64,000 nt of DNA from Dermanyssus gallinae (lineage: Eukaryota; Arthropoda; Arachnida; Mesostigmata; Dermanyssidae). The DNA lies in contig QVRM01005976.1 of the NCBI GenBank assembly GCA_003439945.1, positions 863,001 through 927,000 on the forward strand, given 5' to 3'. Position 1 is the first letter of the stretch. Each line of letters begins with the position of its first letter. The notes under the pieces are model-generated. The model was not told the DNA's origin. It saw only the letters and a list, made by a program, of their open reading frames with translations, and made no database searches. Both the position numbers and the translations under genes were made by a program. Positions 33,495 through 44,499 of the stretch are shown one piece after another.

Positions 33495-33960
33495 TGATCG
33501 CGTCGTTCATGTATGGGTAGACGATATTACTTTCAATATTCTGCCTGATATTGCTGGAAGACAGTTGCCGCATTCACTAACCCCATAAGGAAATATACTC
33601 GGTGCGTATACTGGACGTATACGAATGAAAGAGACGCCATAGTGGCACCAGAGTCCGTCTGTGACCATAACCGCCTTTGCGGCTGAATCACGTGCCACGG
33701 GAATTTGGAAGAATACTCATGCGAGATAAAATGTAGTATAGAGTCGTCGTTCGCCCACAGTGTCGATCATTTCCTCCATCTGAGGAAATAATCAGTGGAA
33801 TTGACAAGCTCATTCGCACCGTTTGCGCATTTACGTTGCGAAAATCATAAACGAGTCGGTAGTCGCTATTCTTTTTCCTTATAAGCAGTACCGAACTTTC
33901 GTACGATGACTGTGACTCACGTAGAATGCTCGCGGGTCACATCTCCTTAATAATCCCTCG
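33495..33960 (-). pseudogene. Gypsy-like reverse transcriptase remnant
   Basis: From 33960 downward the minus strand reads GIIKEM, SSVLLIRKKNSDYRLVYDFR and SIPLI. After frame changes a GLVNAATVFQ segment and YMND at 33502-33513 follow. These are the fingers, the palm entry and the catalytic box, where YMDD has become YMND, so one catalytic aspartate is lost. The block with the first catalytic aspartate is not clear. Several stops and shifts make it non-functional. Confidence 0.75.
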
Positions 33961-34730
33961 CAGAGCATTCTACAATCGATAGTCGGTATAGCTGGCAGCT
34001 CAGCTGGGTAAATTCGTTATTTAAAAATCCGTTATTGGCGTGTGGTCTAAATTCATTCATTGAAGTCGCAACAACGGATGGGTAACGATTGGTCTTTGCT
34101 TTAAGTTCCACACGCACTTTTTATGAGACGCTTTTGCTTAACGTCAAGTTCTCGATGCTGATCCCCGCTCCTTTTGCTTGTTGTACCACTTTTGTAGTGG
34201 CGCGCACCTTCTCATTCCATATGTTGACATGTTGAATTAATTCTAATTTCGTTCCACACCACACATCCTCAATTCGTCAAGCCATTCTTCTGTAGAGTTA
34301 GTTCACTTACTAATTCACTACTGGGATAGCTGCCTTGTCTGTTTGTGTTGCCGTTAATTAGACAAGCGAATGACGTGCCCGTTTGTTCGACAAACATCGG
34401 CCCTTCCACCTCGGCCTCTGATTTTACTATTACCGTGTTGACACTCCGTAGAGGGAGCTTTACTTCTTCAGTGGCTTTGACTCCACAATCTTACCCGCAG
34501 AGTCGAACACTTGAGCGACCTTCGGGTATGCGTTGCACTTAATGCCAGTGTGCGTCCCGTTACCATATATAATCACAACATTATCCCGACCTGAAATCGG
34601 TATTTTCCTAATGAGATCGCGTGTCCACACAGATCATCGTCCACAAAACGATATTGTTATAGGTCAGACCGTCAACCATCAGTTAGTCATCATAGGCAGT
34701 AGTTTGTCCGAAATGTACGGATGCCACGTA

Positions 34731-36050
34731 CATAGTGTGTTCAAAACGTATCGCGACTTTTGTGTTTTTTCAAAAATTATTCATTTATTCATGAATATCT
34801 ATTTTGTCCCCTTCAAAGTAATCCCCATGAGATATTATACACTTGTGCCAACGGTTTTTCCAATTTTCGAAGCACTTCAAAAAAACATTTTTTTTTATCT
34901 TGTTCAGCTCCTCCTTCGATGCCGTCTTTATCTCGTCAAGCGTAGCGTAACGTCGTCCTTTCATGGGCCTCTTCAGTTTAGGGAACAAGAAAAAGTCACA
35001 GGGGGCCAGATCTGGGGAATACGGTGGCTGCGGCATCATTAGTGTGTTGTTTTTGGCCAAAAACTCGCGCACAAGCAACGATGTGTGAGCAGGGGCGTTA
35101 TCGTGGTGCAAAAGCCAATTTTTGTTCTTCCACAAATCCGGGCGTTTCTGGCGGATTGCTTTGCGCAAATTGCGCATAACTTGCAGGTAATATTCCTTAT
35201 TGACCGTTCTACCCTGTGGCAAGAACTCATGATGCACCACGCCCCTGCAATCGAAGAAAACTGTCAGCAAAACTTTCACATTCGACCGAACTTGGCGCGC
35301 TTTTTTCGGTCTTGGTTCGTGCGGCAGCTTCCATTGAGATGATTGAGCTTTGGTTTCCACGTCATAACCATAAACCCACGATTCGTCACCAGTTATGACC
35401 CTCTGGAGCAAATTTGGGTCGTCGCGGACAGAGTCCAACATCTCATTAGCAATGTTCATGCGATGCTGTTTTTGGTCGCAATTGAGCAATTTTGGTACGA
35501 ATTTCGCGGCGACCCGTCTCATGCCCAAATCATTGATAAAAATCGAATGGCACGAGCCAATCGATATGTTTAGGTCCTCAGCAACTTCTCTAACGGTGAT
35601 TCGACGATTGGCCAATACCATTTTCTCCACTTCATTAATTTTTTAGTCTGTTGTTGAAGTGCTCGGGCGTCCGGCACGCTCTTCGTCGTTCACATCTTCT
35701 CGGCCTTCTGAGAACATTTTGTACCACCGATAAACGTTGCTTCGGTCCAAGGTAGCTTCTCCGTATGCCACAGTCAACATTCGGAATGCACCGCGCACTT
35801 AATTTCGTTTTTCACACAAAATTTGATACAGGTTCTTTGATCCATTTTTTTGAATAGGTAAAAATCGAAGACGATCCAAAACACGTGCAAGCAAAGCAGC
35901 TGTCAACAATTAAGTGAACATTCAAAATGGCCGAGCTTGTCGGCATAAGTGAGAGACATGAGTACCAACATAACGCCACAAAAAATCGAAATTCGAATAT
36001 ACGTAACCCGCGAAAATTCAAAAGTCGCGATAACGATTGAACACACCTCG
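34731..36050 (-). mobile_element. Mariner element copy 1 (broken)
   Basis: A 1320-base mariner flanked by TA at 34729-34730 and 36051-36052. Its right end is CGAGGTGTGTTCAA on the minus strand and its left end is a mutated CATAGTGTGTTCAAAACGTA. Apart from point changes it is nearly identical to copy 2. It is inserted between the protease and linker regions of the gypsy-like element, in the same orientation. Confidence 0.93.
34785..35845 (-). pseudogene. Mariner transposase, inactivated
   Basis: The equivalent of the intact copy at 61825-62886 with two disabling changes. A one-base deletion near 35791 shifts the frame around codon 20, and a GAA codon has become TAA near 35645 (codon 68 of the intact copy). 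Downstream the frame stays open for 281 codons, and the residues corresponding to D154, D249 and D284 remain (GDESWVYG, HHDNAPAH, YSPDLAPCD). The C-terminus differs slightly from copy 2. It cannot make a full transposase but may still be mobilised by one. Confidence 0.9.
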
Positions 36051-36052
36051 TA

Positions 36053-36960
36053 TACCCCTAACCGGATCTAACTCGCGAGGTACCATTTTAAGTCTCGTCC
36101 GTGGTGCTCTGCCGTTTGTGAGATTATCGTCACTACAGCACCCGTGTCAACGCGAGACCGTGCCACTCCACTCCGTTGACTAGGATCCGCTCCACTTTTC
36201 CTTCGGATTCTTCGGTATCAACCTCCATCTCGGTATTGCCGCCTACCCACTGCACCCTAGGCGAACCCCTACAACCCCTACTGACGTGACCGACCTGTTT
36301 ACATCGCCAACACATAGTGCCTGCTTCTCTGAAGTCGTTGCCTTCTCTTGCTATCTGCGGTGTCCCTGCTGCTGGCCAATTGCGCCCCTGGTCGAACCCG
36401 GTGGCGTGGTGGGTGCATGCGTCTGCGCCTCGCGACCGGAGGAGACACATAGCAGGTGCGCGGGTTCGAGCCCCACCGTTGCACATTTGTGTTTCGTCTG
36501 GGGGGTCCGTCTATGAAGCAATGCGAAAAGCAGTCCCATGGACGTTAACTCTTGGCTGAGAGTCAGCCCCGAAAGGAATTGCGCCCCTGGCCAAAATTGC
36601 GCACTTGAGTGTTACTGCGTACGAGCTGTTGTTGCTGTATGTACACTTGACTGTTGTTGTTGCACATCGCTAAATCCTCTTGCCTCGATGGCATAATGTG
36701 GACTCCGTGCCGTCGGTCTCACGGTAAATCTGCTCGGACAAACTGCCCTAACATGGTTGCCCGCACGGGCAGCGGGTAGCTTGCTTATTGTTAGACCTAC
36801 CGAATGTGTTCCGCACCGCGTCTCTGGTTTTAGACACATCCGAATGCAGTCTCCGTGCATATTCCATACCCCGTAATAAATGAGAAACGTCTTCGTGATC
36901 GCAGCCCGAGGTTTTTAGCACCAAATACCGAACTCCGGCTGTAGGCCTCTCTGAACTTAG
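36053..36960 (-). pseudogene. Gypsy-like gag and protease start, split by a SINE
   Basis: The minus strand carries a degraded gag C-terminal part rich in Q/N/R, a CCHC zinc knuckle (C-x2-C-x4-H-x4-C, 36271-36312) and then a protease start with DTGA at 36137-36148. DTGA is in a different frame from the knuckle, and the shift falls inside the protease itself, so it is more likely a mutation than a programmed frameshift. The SINE at 36392-36576 and its duplicated target site interrupt the gag frame upstream of the knuckle. Stops occur upstream of 36600. Confidence 0.7.
36392..36576 (+). mobile_element. tRNA-derived SINE, copy 2, perfect target duplication
   Basis: A 185-base insertion between two perfect 14-base copies of AATTGCGCCCCTGG (36378-36391 and 36577-36590). 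The A-box TGGCGTGGTGG is at 36402-36412 and the B-box GGTTCGAGCC at 36463-36472. The non-tRNA body runs TTGCACATTTGT, GTCCGTCTATGAAGCAATGC, GGCTGAGAGTCAGCCCCGAA. No poly(A) tail is seen. It is transcribable by RNA polymerase III in principle and depends on a LINE for movement. Confidence 0.95.
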
Positions 36961-36967
36961 TCTTTTA

Positions 36968-37170
36968 TGACTTATTTTGTGTGTTCTTTTCCCCTTGTTC
37001 TCTGTTGTTTTGTAATGCAGCCGCCGCGCAGTACCGACTGTGTTTACCAGAGGGCGTTAAAACTCCTAAACTTATACTCGTGGCGCGATTACTCAATTCT
37101 CTCACCATATGCAATTTTTTCATTATGCCTCTTACATATCCAATGCCATAACGGAAGGTCTGGAAATAAT
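36968..37170 (-). repeat. Candidate 5' LTR remnant of the gypsy-like element
   Basis: Partner of 32435-32640, in direct orientation, immediately beyond the gag end of the gypsy-like relic. An additional short block (ACGTATATC...GCGTAC.CTTT.AAGCC) at about 37350-37382 resembles 32105-32145, but the block order differs between the sides. The repeat could therefore predate the element. No primer-binding site was recognised. Confidence 0.4.
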
Positions 37171-37189
37171 CGAATTAAAGGCTGTTAAA

Positions 37190-38325
<1,136 letters not shown>

Positions 38326-38329
38326 CAAT

Positions 38330-38440
38330 GCATATATAGAAGAAGCACGGCGAGAAATGCTTATATAGAAGAAGCACGGCGAGAAATGCTTATATATAGA
38401 AGAAGCACGGCGATAAATGCTTATATATATAGAAGCAGCA
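38330..38440. repeat. Tandem repeat with stepwise-growing TA spacer
   Basis: AGAAGAAGCACGGCGAGAAA-type units start at 38338, 38367 and 38398, with a degenerate fourth at 38431 (AGAAGCAGCAAGGC). The periods are 29, 31 and 33 bases because the linking TTATATAG, TTATATATAG, TTATATATATAG gains one TA at each step. Confidence 0.9.
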
Positions 38441-38749
38441 AGGCAAGTCTCACGATCTAACATTTAGGTGTTATTATTTGTATTTCTATCTATTATGTAT
38501 CTATTACGAGGTATTTCCATCTATTACGTATCTATTACGAGCTAATACTCAGATTTTAATTCTCTCAATAAGATGCTCCCAATTCATGCCTATTGCCTTT
38601 GAAACTGGATCTTTTGAGTGTCAGTACCGCGGAGTTTCTGATAAGGTTTGCAAAACGTACGGACGGTATTACGGGCAATCGATGCGACGTGATGCTTCAG
38701 AGGCAGATTATGTCATTGGCTGTTTGTAGAAGCAACGCAGCTTCTATTC

Positions 38750-38818
<69 letters not shown>

Positions 38819-38836
38819 TTAATAATAATAATAATA
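38750..38836. repeat. (AAT)n microsatellite
   Basis: About 85 bases of AAT repeats with one TATTAAT interruption, comparable in unit to the (TTA)n run inside the LINE 3' UTR but with no LINE sequence beside it. Confidence 0.95.
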
Positions 38837-38839
38837 TCC

Positions 38840-40730
38840 ATCATGGCTGCCACTCTAAGGATAGGGGATTGACGAACCTTGTTGCTGAGGTTTGGGCGAT
38901 TGCCTTTACCCGCTGAGCTTCCCAAGGAGCTTTGGCCGACATTCAAGGTATGCAGATCTAGATGCCACCTTTCCAAGAAACGTCTACAAAGACGAAGCTG
39001 CCTGTTACCTTAGCCCTACGAGAACCTAAGCTCAAAAACGATATGAGGCCTGATGGGCTTACAGCTGTACCTTGGTCACATGGTAAATGTTAAGCCTAGG
39101 GCGCTAAGTGTCATGCACCAGCGTCCTCATATTTGTATAGCATGCTGGAAAAAACAAAAACATAAATACTCTATTCGAGAGAATAGTTACCATCTTGTGG
39201 CTGTATTTTAGGAGACTTTCGGGCATGTGAGCTGTGGCACAGCAAAATTTGTTCGTGACGCCGTAATTTACGACATTAACAATGCAGCGCCTGAATCTAT
39301 AACGGCCAGATTCTAACCGCGACCCGAGAGATAGCTCTTCATTGCTCACCAAATGCTTTTGCGTCAGAGCTACAGGGGCTGCAAAGTTTTTATTAAAAAA
39401 AGTTATTACTTTAGATAACATAATATAAAACCTTTAATAGGACATAAAGTATGTGTGGTACAATTATTAAGGTAATATATGTATTGTTTCCAGTATACGT
39501 TCTACTAGAAGAAAAACGCAACTAATCGCCAAATAGGCGATTGCTATTTGAATTTTCATGCACCCCTTTGACCATGCACCATGCAAGTAATCCGTTTACG
39601 ACCTTACCACGGGGCCACGGCTTTGAGAGTGATTGATTGCTGACTCCTTAGGTTATTAAAGCGTACAGCAAAAAGTGACCTAGCAATTCATACTTGCTTG
39701 GTTGAAGTAGAGCAGATATGTTGCCTTTCATGAAAAGTGAGTCAATTCTAGGAACACGCTTTGAGGGCACCTGACCCGCAGGCGTCTCAGAAACGTGTCT
39801 TGGACGCCTTTCACTAACTTTCTGGATTTATACGGGTAGGGCTTTCAGGCAGAAGAGCAATTTGTAAGTTTGAGAAGAACAAGATATTTATCAAGGCGAA
39901 TGTACACATGATGAGTCGTTAAAATGAAACACTGAACAACGGTATTTATAATGAGCAATGATGCCTCCCTTCACAATCTTCGCAATGTGCAGGCTAGAAT
40001 TAAGGTTAGGCATAATTGATATGCTTAGGTCCCGTCTATAAAAAAGAGTCGGAAGGGTCCCGTGTATGAGAAAGAGAAAGAAAGATTATTTTCAGAACAT
40101 CCACGGGCAACGTCGTGCATAGCTGACTGCAGAACAGCATGGGAATAACCGGAGCAAACAGGGTAATAAAGTTTACAGTTATTTGCATACTAAAGATATT
40201 TGACATCAGGTGGTAGGTACAAAAATATTTATGATCAAAACAAAAATTGTGTGTAGAAGGGAGCATAAACATCCCTCTTGAGATACACCAGATAAAGAAG
40301 AATATGGACGACTAAGTTTGTCACCAACCTTTACTTGAGAGTGACGGTCACTCAGAAATGCTTTCAATGCTTTCCAAAAGTTTTACACATGTAGACCTAT
40401 GAGTGGTAAAGCCCGAGTCTTTCTTACGGTATATTTTTGGAAGATAATGGGATCGGGGTCGCTAAGCTGCTAAAAGGTCACGGCACGCTCTAACATCATT
40501 GCTAATGAGTTTTTTCGGAGTAATTTCTTGCGGTTAGTCGACAATGACCGGTGTAGTATAAATAACAAGTAAAAAACACGGAGTACCTTAACTACTTGTT
40601 AACTGAATCATAAAAACATTACAAGATTACGCTGTTCGAGATTACACCTATGCACGAACGTGACACTATAGATTCAGCCTAGAAATATAAATCTTAAAAT
40701 TTAGCTAAAGTGCTGCTTTAATGATAGGTT
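38840..40730. other. No gene seen
   Basis: Mixed AT-rich sequence. Near 39555-39625 the minus strand has TGGCCCCGTGG, which resembles an A-box, but no B-box follows, so it is not annotated as a SINE. No coding motif found. Confidence 0.55.
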
Positions 40731-40792
<62 letters not shown>

Positions 40793-41130
40793 GGAAATGT
40801 CTTTATTTGCACAAAGATATTTTTCTACACACAACGATTAATTAGGTGAGTCAATTAAGCACATTTGACCGGAAAGCAAGTTGGTAACCATTTTCTTATG
40901 TACGCCTTAAAATTATGCCAAGCAAACTTGTTGTTAATGTGCTATGTGTGTGTTGACTATATATATATATATATAATAGGAAATGTCTTTATTTGCACAA
41001 AGATATTTTTCTACACACAACGATTAATTAGGTGAGTCAATTAAGCGCATTTGACCGGAAAACAAGTTGGTAACCATTTTCTTATGTACGCCTTAAAATT
41101 ATTCCGAGCAAACTTGTTGTTAATGTGCTC
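40731..41130. repeat. Recent 186-bp tandem duplication with (TA)n
   Basis: The sequence beginning AATAGGAAATGTCTTTATTT starts at 40789 and again at 40975 and is nearly identical for about 155 bases. Each copy is preceded by GTTGACTATATA and a (TA)n run, longer in the first (about 40734-40788) than in the second (about 40958-40974). Confidence 0.95.
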
Positions 41131-41815
41131 AGTGCGTACAACTGCCTTCGGGTTGAAGGAGCACTGACTCCTTAGAGGACTTGGTCTAAAGTCAAAGAAG
41201 TTTTGTGTTAGATTTGCTCGTTTTACGGAAACAGCAATCGCACGTTTTGGTGTGATAGTAGTAATGCGGAACCTTCTTATAAAATGCAACTCTGCGCTTT
41301 CAAGTAAGGTTATATATATATCTTCAAATACGGTTGGTTACCTGACGGAAGAGCAGTGCAACAGCTAAGAAGCTACAATTGATTTATAGAAGCGAATTTA
41401 TGCAATACGATTTTTTACAATAAAATATCTGGAAAAGGCGTTTTAATAAAATCATATTCGGGGAATGTGACCTATTCCGGAGGAACAAGGAAGAGTATAT
41501 AAAGCATCCGCATACGAAGAAGAACTACGGAGTATACCAAGCTGCTTTATAGTACTGCCAGACGCATCGTACTAGAACTTATCGATTATTGGACAATAAT
41601 AGCGACTGTATGTGACTCTGCACAGATGTAGCTAAAAAGCGGTAATAGGTAACAACTTTAACTGTGATTGTACAAAAGAGAGTTTTAAGAACATTGGTCT
41701 CAAAATAGCAGTTTACGAACTTGGACTGGCCATCGAAAAGAGCCTACATGTTTTAGCTGGAATGGCTGTAGCGCGGTTATGATAGTATTCTCTCATCAGC
41801 ATCACAAACGACGGA
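41131..41815. other. No gene seen
   Basis: AT-rich sequence following the tandem duplication. Nothing recognisable before the LINE relic begins. Confidence 0.5.
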
Positions 41816-41819
41816 TACA

Positions 41820-42890
41820 ACCTTGACATCATTATCAGCCCATCGTAAACACTCCCGATCTAGTTCAAGATGCATCACAAACAACGTGCAGTCACGTAGA
41901 AAATCAAATACGTGCCCCGCTTATTAAACACCTGCCTCTTAGAACCAGCATTACAGCTGGCTAAATACAGAGACGACGTAAACGAACTTAAAGGAAAAAT
42001 TAGATGGTCCATTCTTCTGGCTGCGACAAGTCACAAGCAGATGTGAATGTCCAGATATATATATATCCAGATACCCATACGCCTCGGTTTGATAAGGCAT
42101 AGCGATAAGTGAAGCATGTCATCTGTTTAGTCAATGATCAAGATCACCAGCACAATTTCGTCATATGGCACACTATATGCCTTAGAACAGGAACGTATCC
42201 GCCAAATAGAGACGCATTTCTGCAGCCTATCTTTAAGCGAAAGAAGATTAAACTGACCGGAGGAACTATAGAGGCATCGTACTCACAGGTGTGTTTTACA
42301 AGATTGTAACGTCGCGAATTGCGAAAGGATTTACGCTGTTTTTATTATTAAAGCCCCACGTGCATTATGTGCAGACTACTTAGTAATTCAAGCGAATTCC
42401 CAATATCGCCTAAAGCTTTACCTCAATGAGACTACAAAGTGGTGTTAGCAAAACAAATGTACAATTAGCACAGACAAAAAATAATGCGTTTAGTAGCAGT
42501 AGAGAAGGATCATGTTATGTTAGTCATTGCTTAAAAATAAACGGGAGAGCAGATACGGTAACAACGTTTTCAATTATCTAGGAGACATCCAAACCCCAAG
42601 GCTCCCACTCAGTGATACGGGCAAAAGCTGCGGCCGCAATAACCTTGGTAGGCAATCTACAAGACGTCGACCTGAAAACAGTATTTAAATATTTTAAATT
42701 CAATCTACTCTTGACCATTATATACTGCTTATCCACAATTCCGCCATACTAGACAGTGAGCGATTTGAAAATTCTAGATAGATTGAATTACCAAAAACCG
42801 CGTCAACCGCACCTGCCCCTAGAACTTAGCAGAGAGAGAATGCTGACGAAAGACTTGTTTCTCGAGTTTAGTATGTCTTAAAGGTAAGCT
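41820..42890 (+). pseudogene. Decayed LINE ORF2 fragment
   Basis: The plus strand shows, in shifting frames, DAFLQPIFKRKKIKLTGG near 42210 (compare the A..IPIFK.K block of reverse transcriptases). INGRADTVTTF and an AKAAAAITLVGNLQDVDLKT stretch at 42545-42700 follow, then a FKYFKFNLLLTIIYCLS-like segment (the region after the catalytic box, ..AK..L..L...S.KT.L.IF...I.P...Y). The FADD box is not recognised. Many stops are present. The type is unclear, and it may be a different family from the intact LINE. Confidence 0.5.
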
Positions 42891-42894
42891 TTCA

Positions 42895-44490
42895 GAAATT
42901 TGGGTTTGATTTGGCAGCTTGCTCTTCTGGCTTTGCTAAGCATACGGCAATTCCTCAGCTTCTTCAGGCAGTTTTATCTTACGACTTGTTTCGAACTTTG
43001 AACTTAGCTAGCCGAGACATGGATATTTCTGATGCCACTACATCGGCTGGTGCTCTGAGTGCTGCGCCTCCTGAGAGACCGACGCAAAAAAATCCAAAAA
43101 GTATACTCTCTGAAGTGGATAGGCTTCACCGTGTGTCAAGATAACAGCGAGGGTTCTTTGAAACTTTGCTAGACTATTAGCACTAGAAGTGAGAATTCCT
43201 GCTTTATTTTCTGCAGAAGTAAGTTTCAGCCGATTGCGTTGAATTTCTGTGTCCCTCGTCCGTTTTAAGAGGATTAACTGGAAAATGCGATTGTACACAC
43301 GGACACCGCAGCAGGGAAGCCCCCTACAAATGTTCGAGCTGCGCGAACTGCCGACTCCGCTCCGCGCTTTATTGTCACACCCACCTGATGTGACAGTGAA
43401 GCGTGTTCTTGTCACCACGATGTTCTCAAGGAGAGTGTTTACATCCTATAGCGAGTGCACCGAACACTCTCCGCAATATTTGAATTGATTGGGGCAATCA
43501 TTTCCGAAAACGTCAGGGAACTTACTTCAGTACGCATGCCTTATTGAGCCAACTTGTGCTTCGTATGGCTTACCTGCTAGTGTTGCTTTGTGTTGGTCTG
43601 CTGGCGGTCATATATGCCAAGTTGTTGGGCTGTTTCTATGTAGATCTGCAGGATTATTTTTGATTACATAGCATAGCGTTGAGTCATTAGTTTTCTGTGT
43701 CGGAGGAGTTGACATCAATGTGAGCATCGACATAAGTTTAAGTTCCGATGCCTGAGATCGATCCTTGTTTTCATTGAAATCGCCAATTGCTAAAATAAAT
43801 TGCTAAAAACCAAATGCGATATATATCTTTATATTAGTCTGCTACTGGCTTCCGCCAGAAGCGCATCGCGGCCGACAATATTGGTCATCTGCAGGGAATA
43901 ATTGTCTTCCACGTTAACAATGGTTAACGAGAACTCAAATCAAGGTAGTCGACTCGTTGCAGCAGACTGTTACACCCGACTCCTCATACGCTCGTTCGAG
44001 TAAATCTACCAGGATCAACATCTCTCCCTAAGAAGGACATTCGTACCGTGAGAAAATCGGCTACGAGTACTCTTTGCAAGCCGTCCATTAAAATCATTGC
44101 GCACCACAGACACTCGTAAACTAAAGGGAAGTGACCTCAATATAGTATCATCCCTGAAACACATCACGAAGGTTTGGAGTATTGTATCCCCGAAAGCTGC
44201 AAAACGTCTACAAAACTAATTGAGGTTTCCACCTCGTTGTTGTCTACTCGTTCGATTCTATCCTAGGATCTTTTATCAGTCATCTTGATGTTCCCACAAC
44301 TACCTGTCTCTAATAATGTATTGTGTACAGTTTATTAAATAAATATGCACGCGTAAAATAAATACATGTCAGCTTGCAAATTACATCAGAAGTGGACCCT
44401 GTGGTCTAGCTTTTATCTACCTAAACGCGGGGATTAGGGGATTAAGCAAATCCGGTTAGCTGGAGTTATTGGATAACTTTTTAGAAGAAG
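42895..44490. other. No gene seen; possible transposon debris
   Basis: Open frames at 42911-43144 (+) and 43038-43418 (-) show no domain. Near 44140-44215 a stretch coding ITKVWSIVSPKAAKRLQ faintly resembles the C-terminus of Tc1-like transposases, but catalytic motifs are absent, so no call is made. Confidence 0.4.
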
Positions 44491-44499
44491 AGAGGGCTC

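Larger units (their letters stand above)
32770..36960 (-). mobile_element. Decayed Ty3/gypsy-like element with nested insertions
   Basis: Read on the minus strand the order is gag with a CCHC knuckle (36271-36312), aspartic protease motif (36137-36148), a linker (34060-34720), reverse transcriptase (33495-33960), and an integrase C-terminal region (33015-33250) with a basic tail to about 32779. RNase H and the integrase core are missing between 33250 and 33495. A mariner (34731-36050) splits protease from linker and a SINE (36392-36576) splits gag. Frames are broken by stops and shifts. No envelope-like gene is seen. The element is dead. Confidence 0.8.

Noticed and set aside
34785..35646. 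Plus-strand frames overlapping the mariner copies
   Set aside because: They recur identically at 62125-62773 only because the mariner DNA is duplicated; they are antisense shadows of the transposase.
36136..36175. Programmed gag-pol frameshift
   Set aside because: The frame change falls between residues that both belong to the protease, and the element has many other disabling changes, so a mutation is more likely.
39555..39625. A-box-like TGGCCCCGTGG on the minus strand as a SINE
   Set aside because: No B-box at the expected distance, no second copy and no target-site duplication.
44140..44215. Tc1-like transposase C-terminus
   Set aside because: Only one weak block matches, and catalytic motifs upstream are absent.
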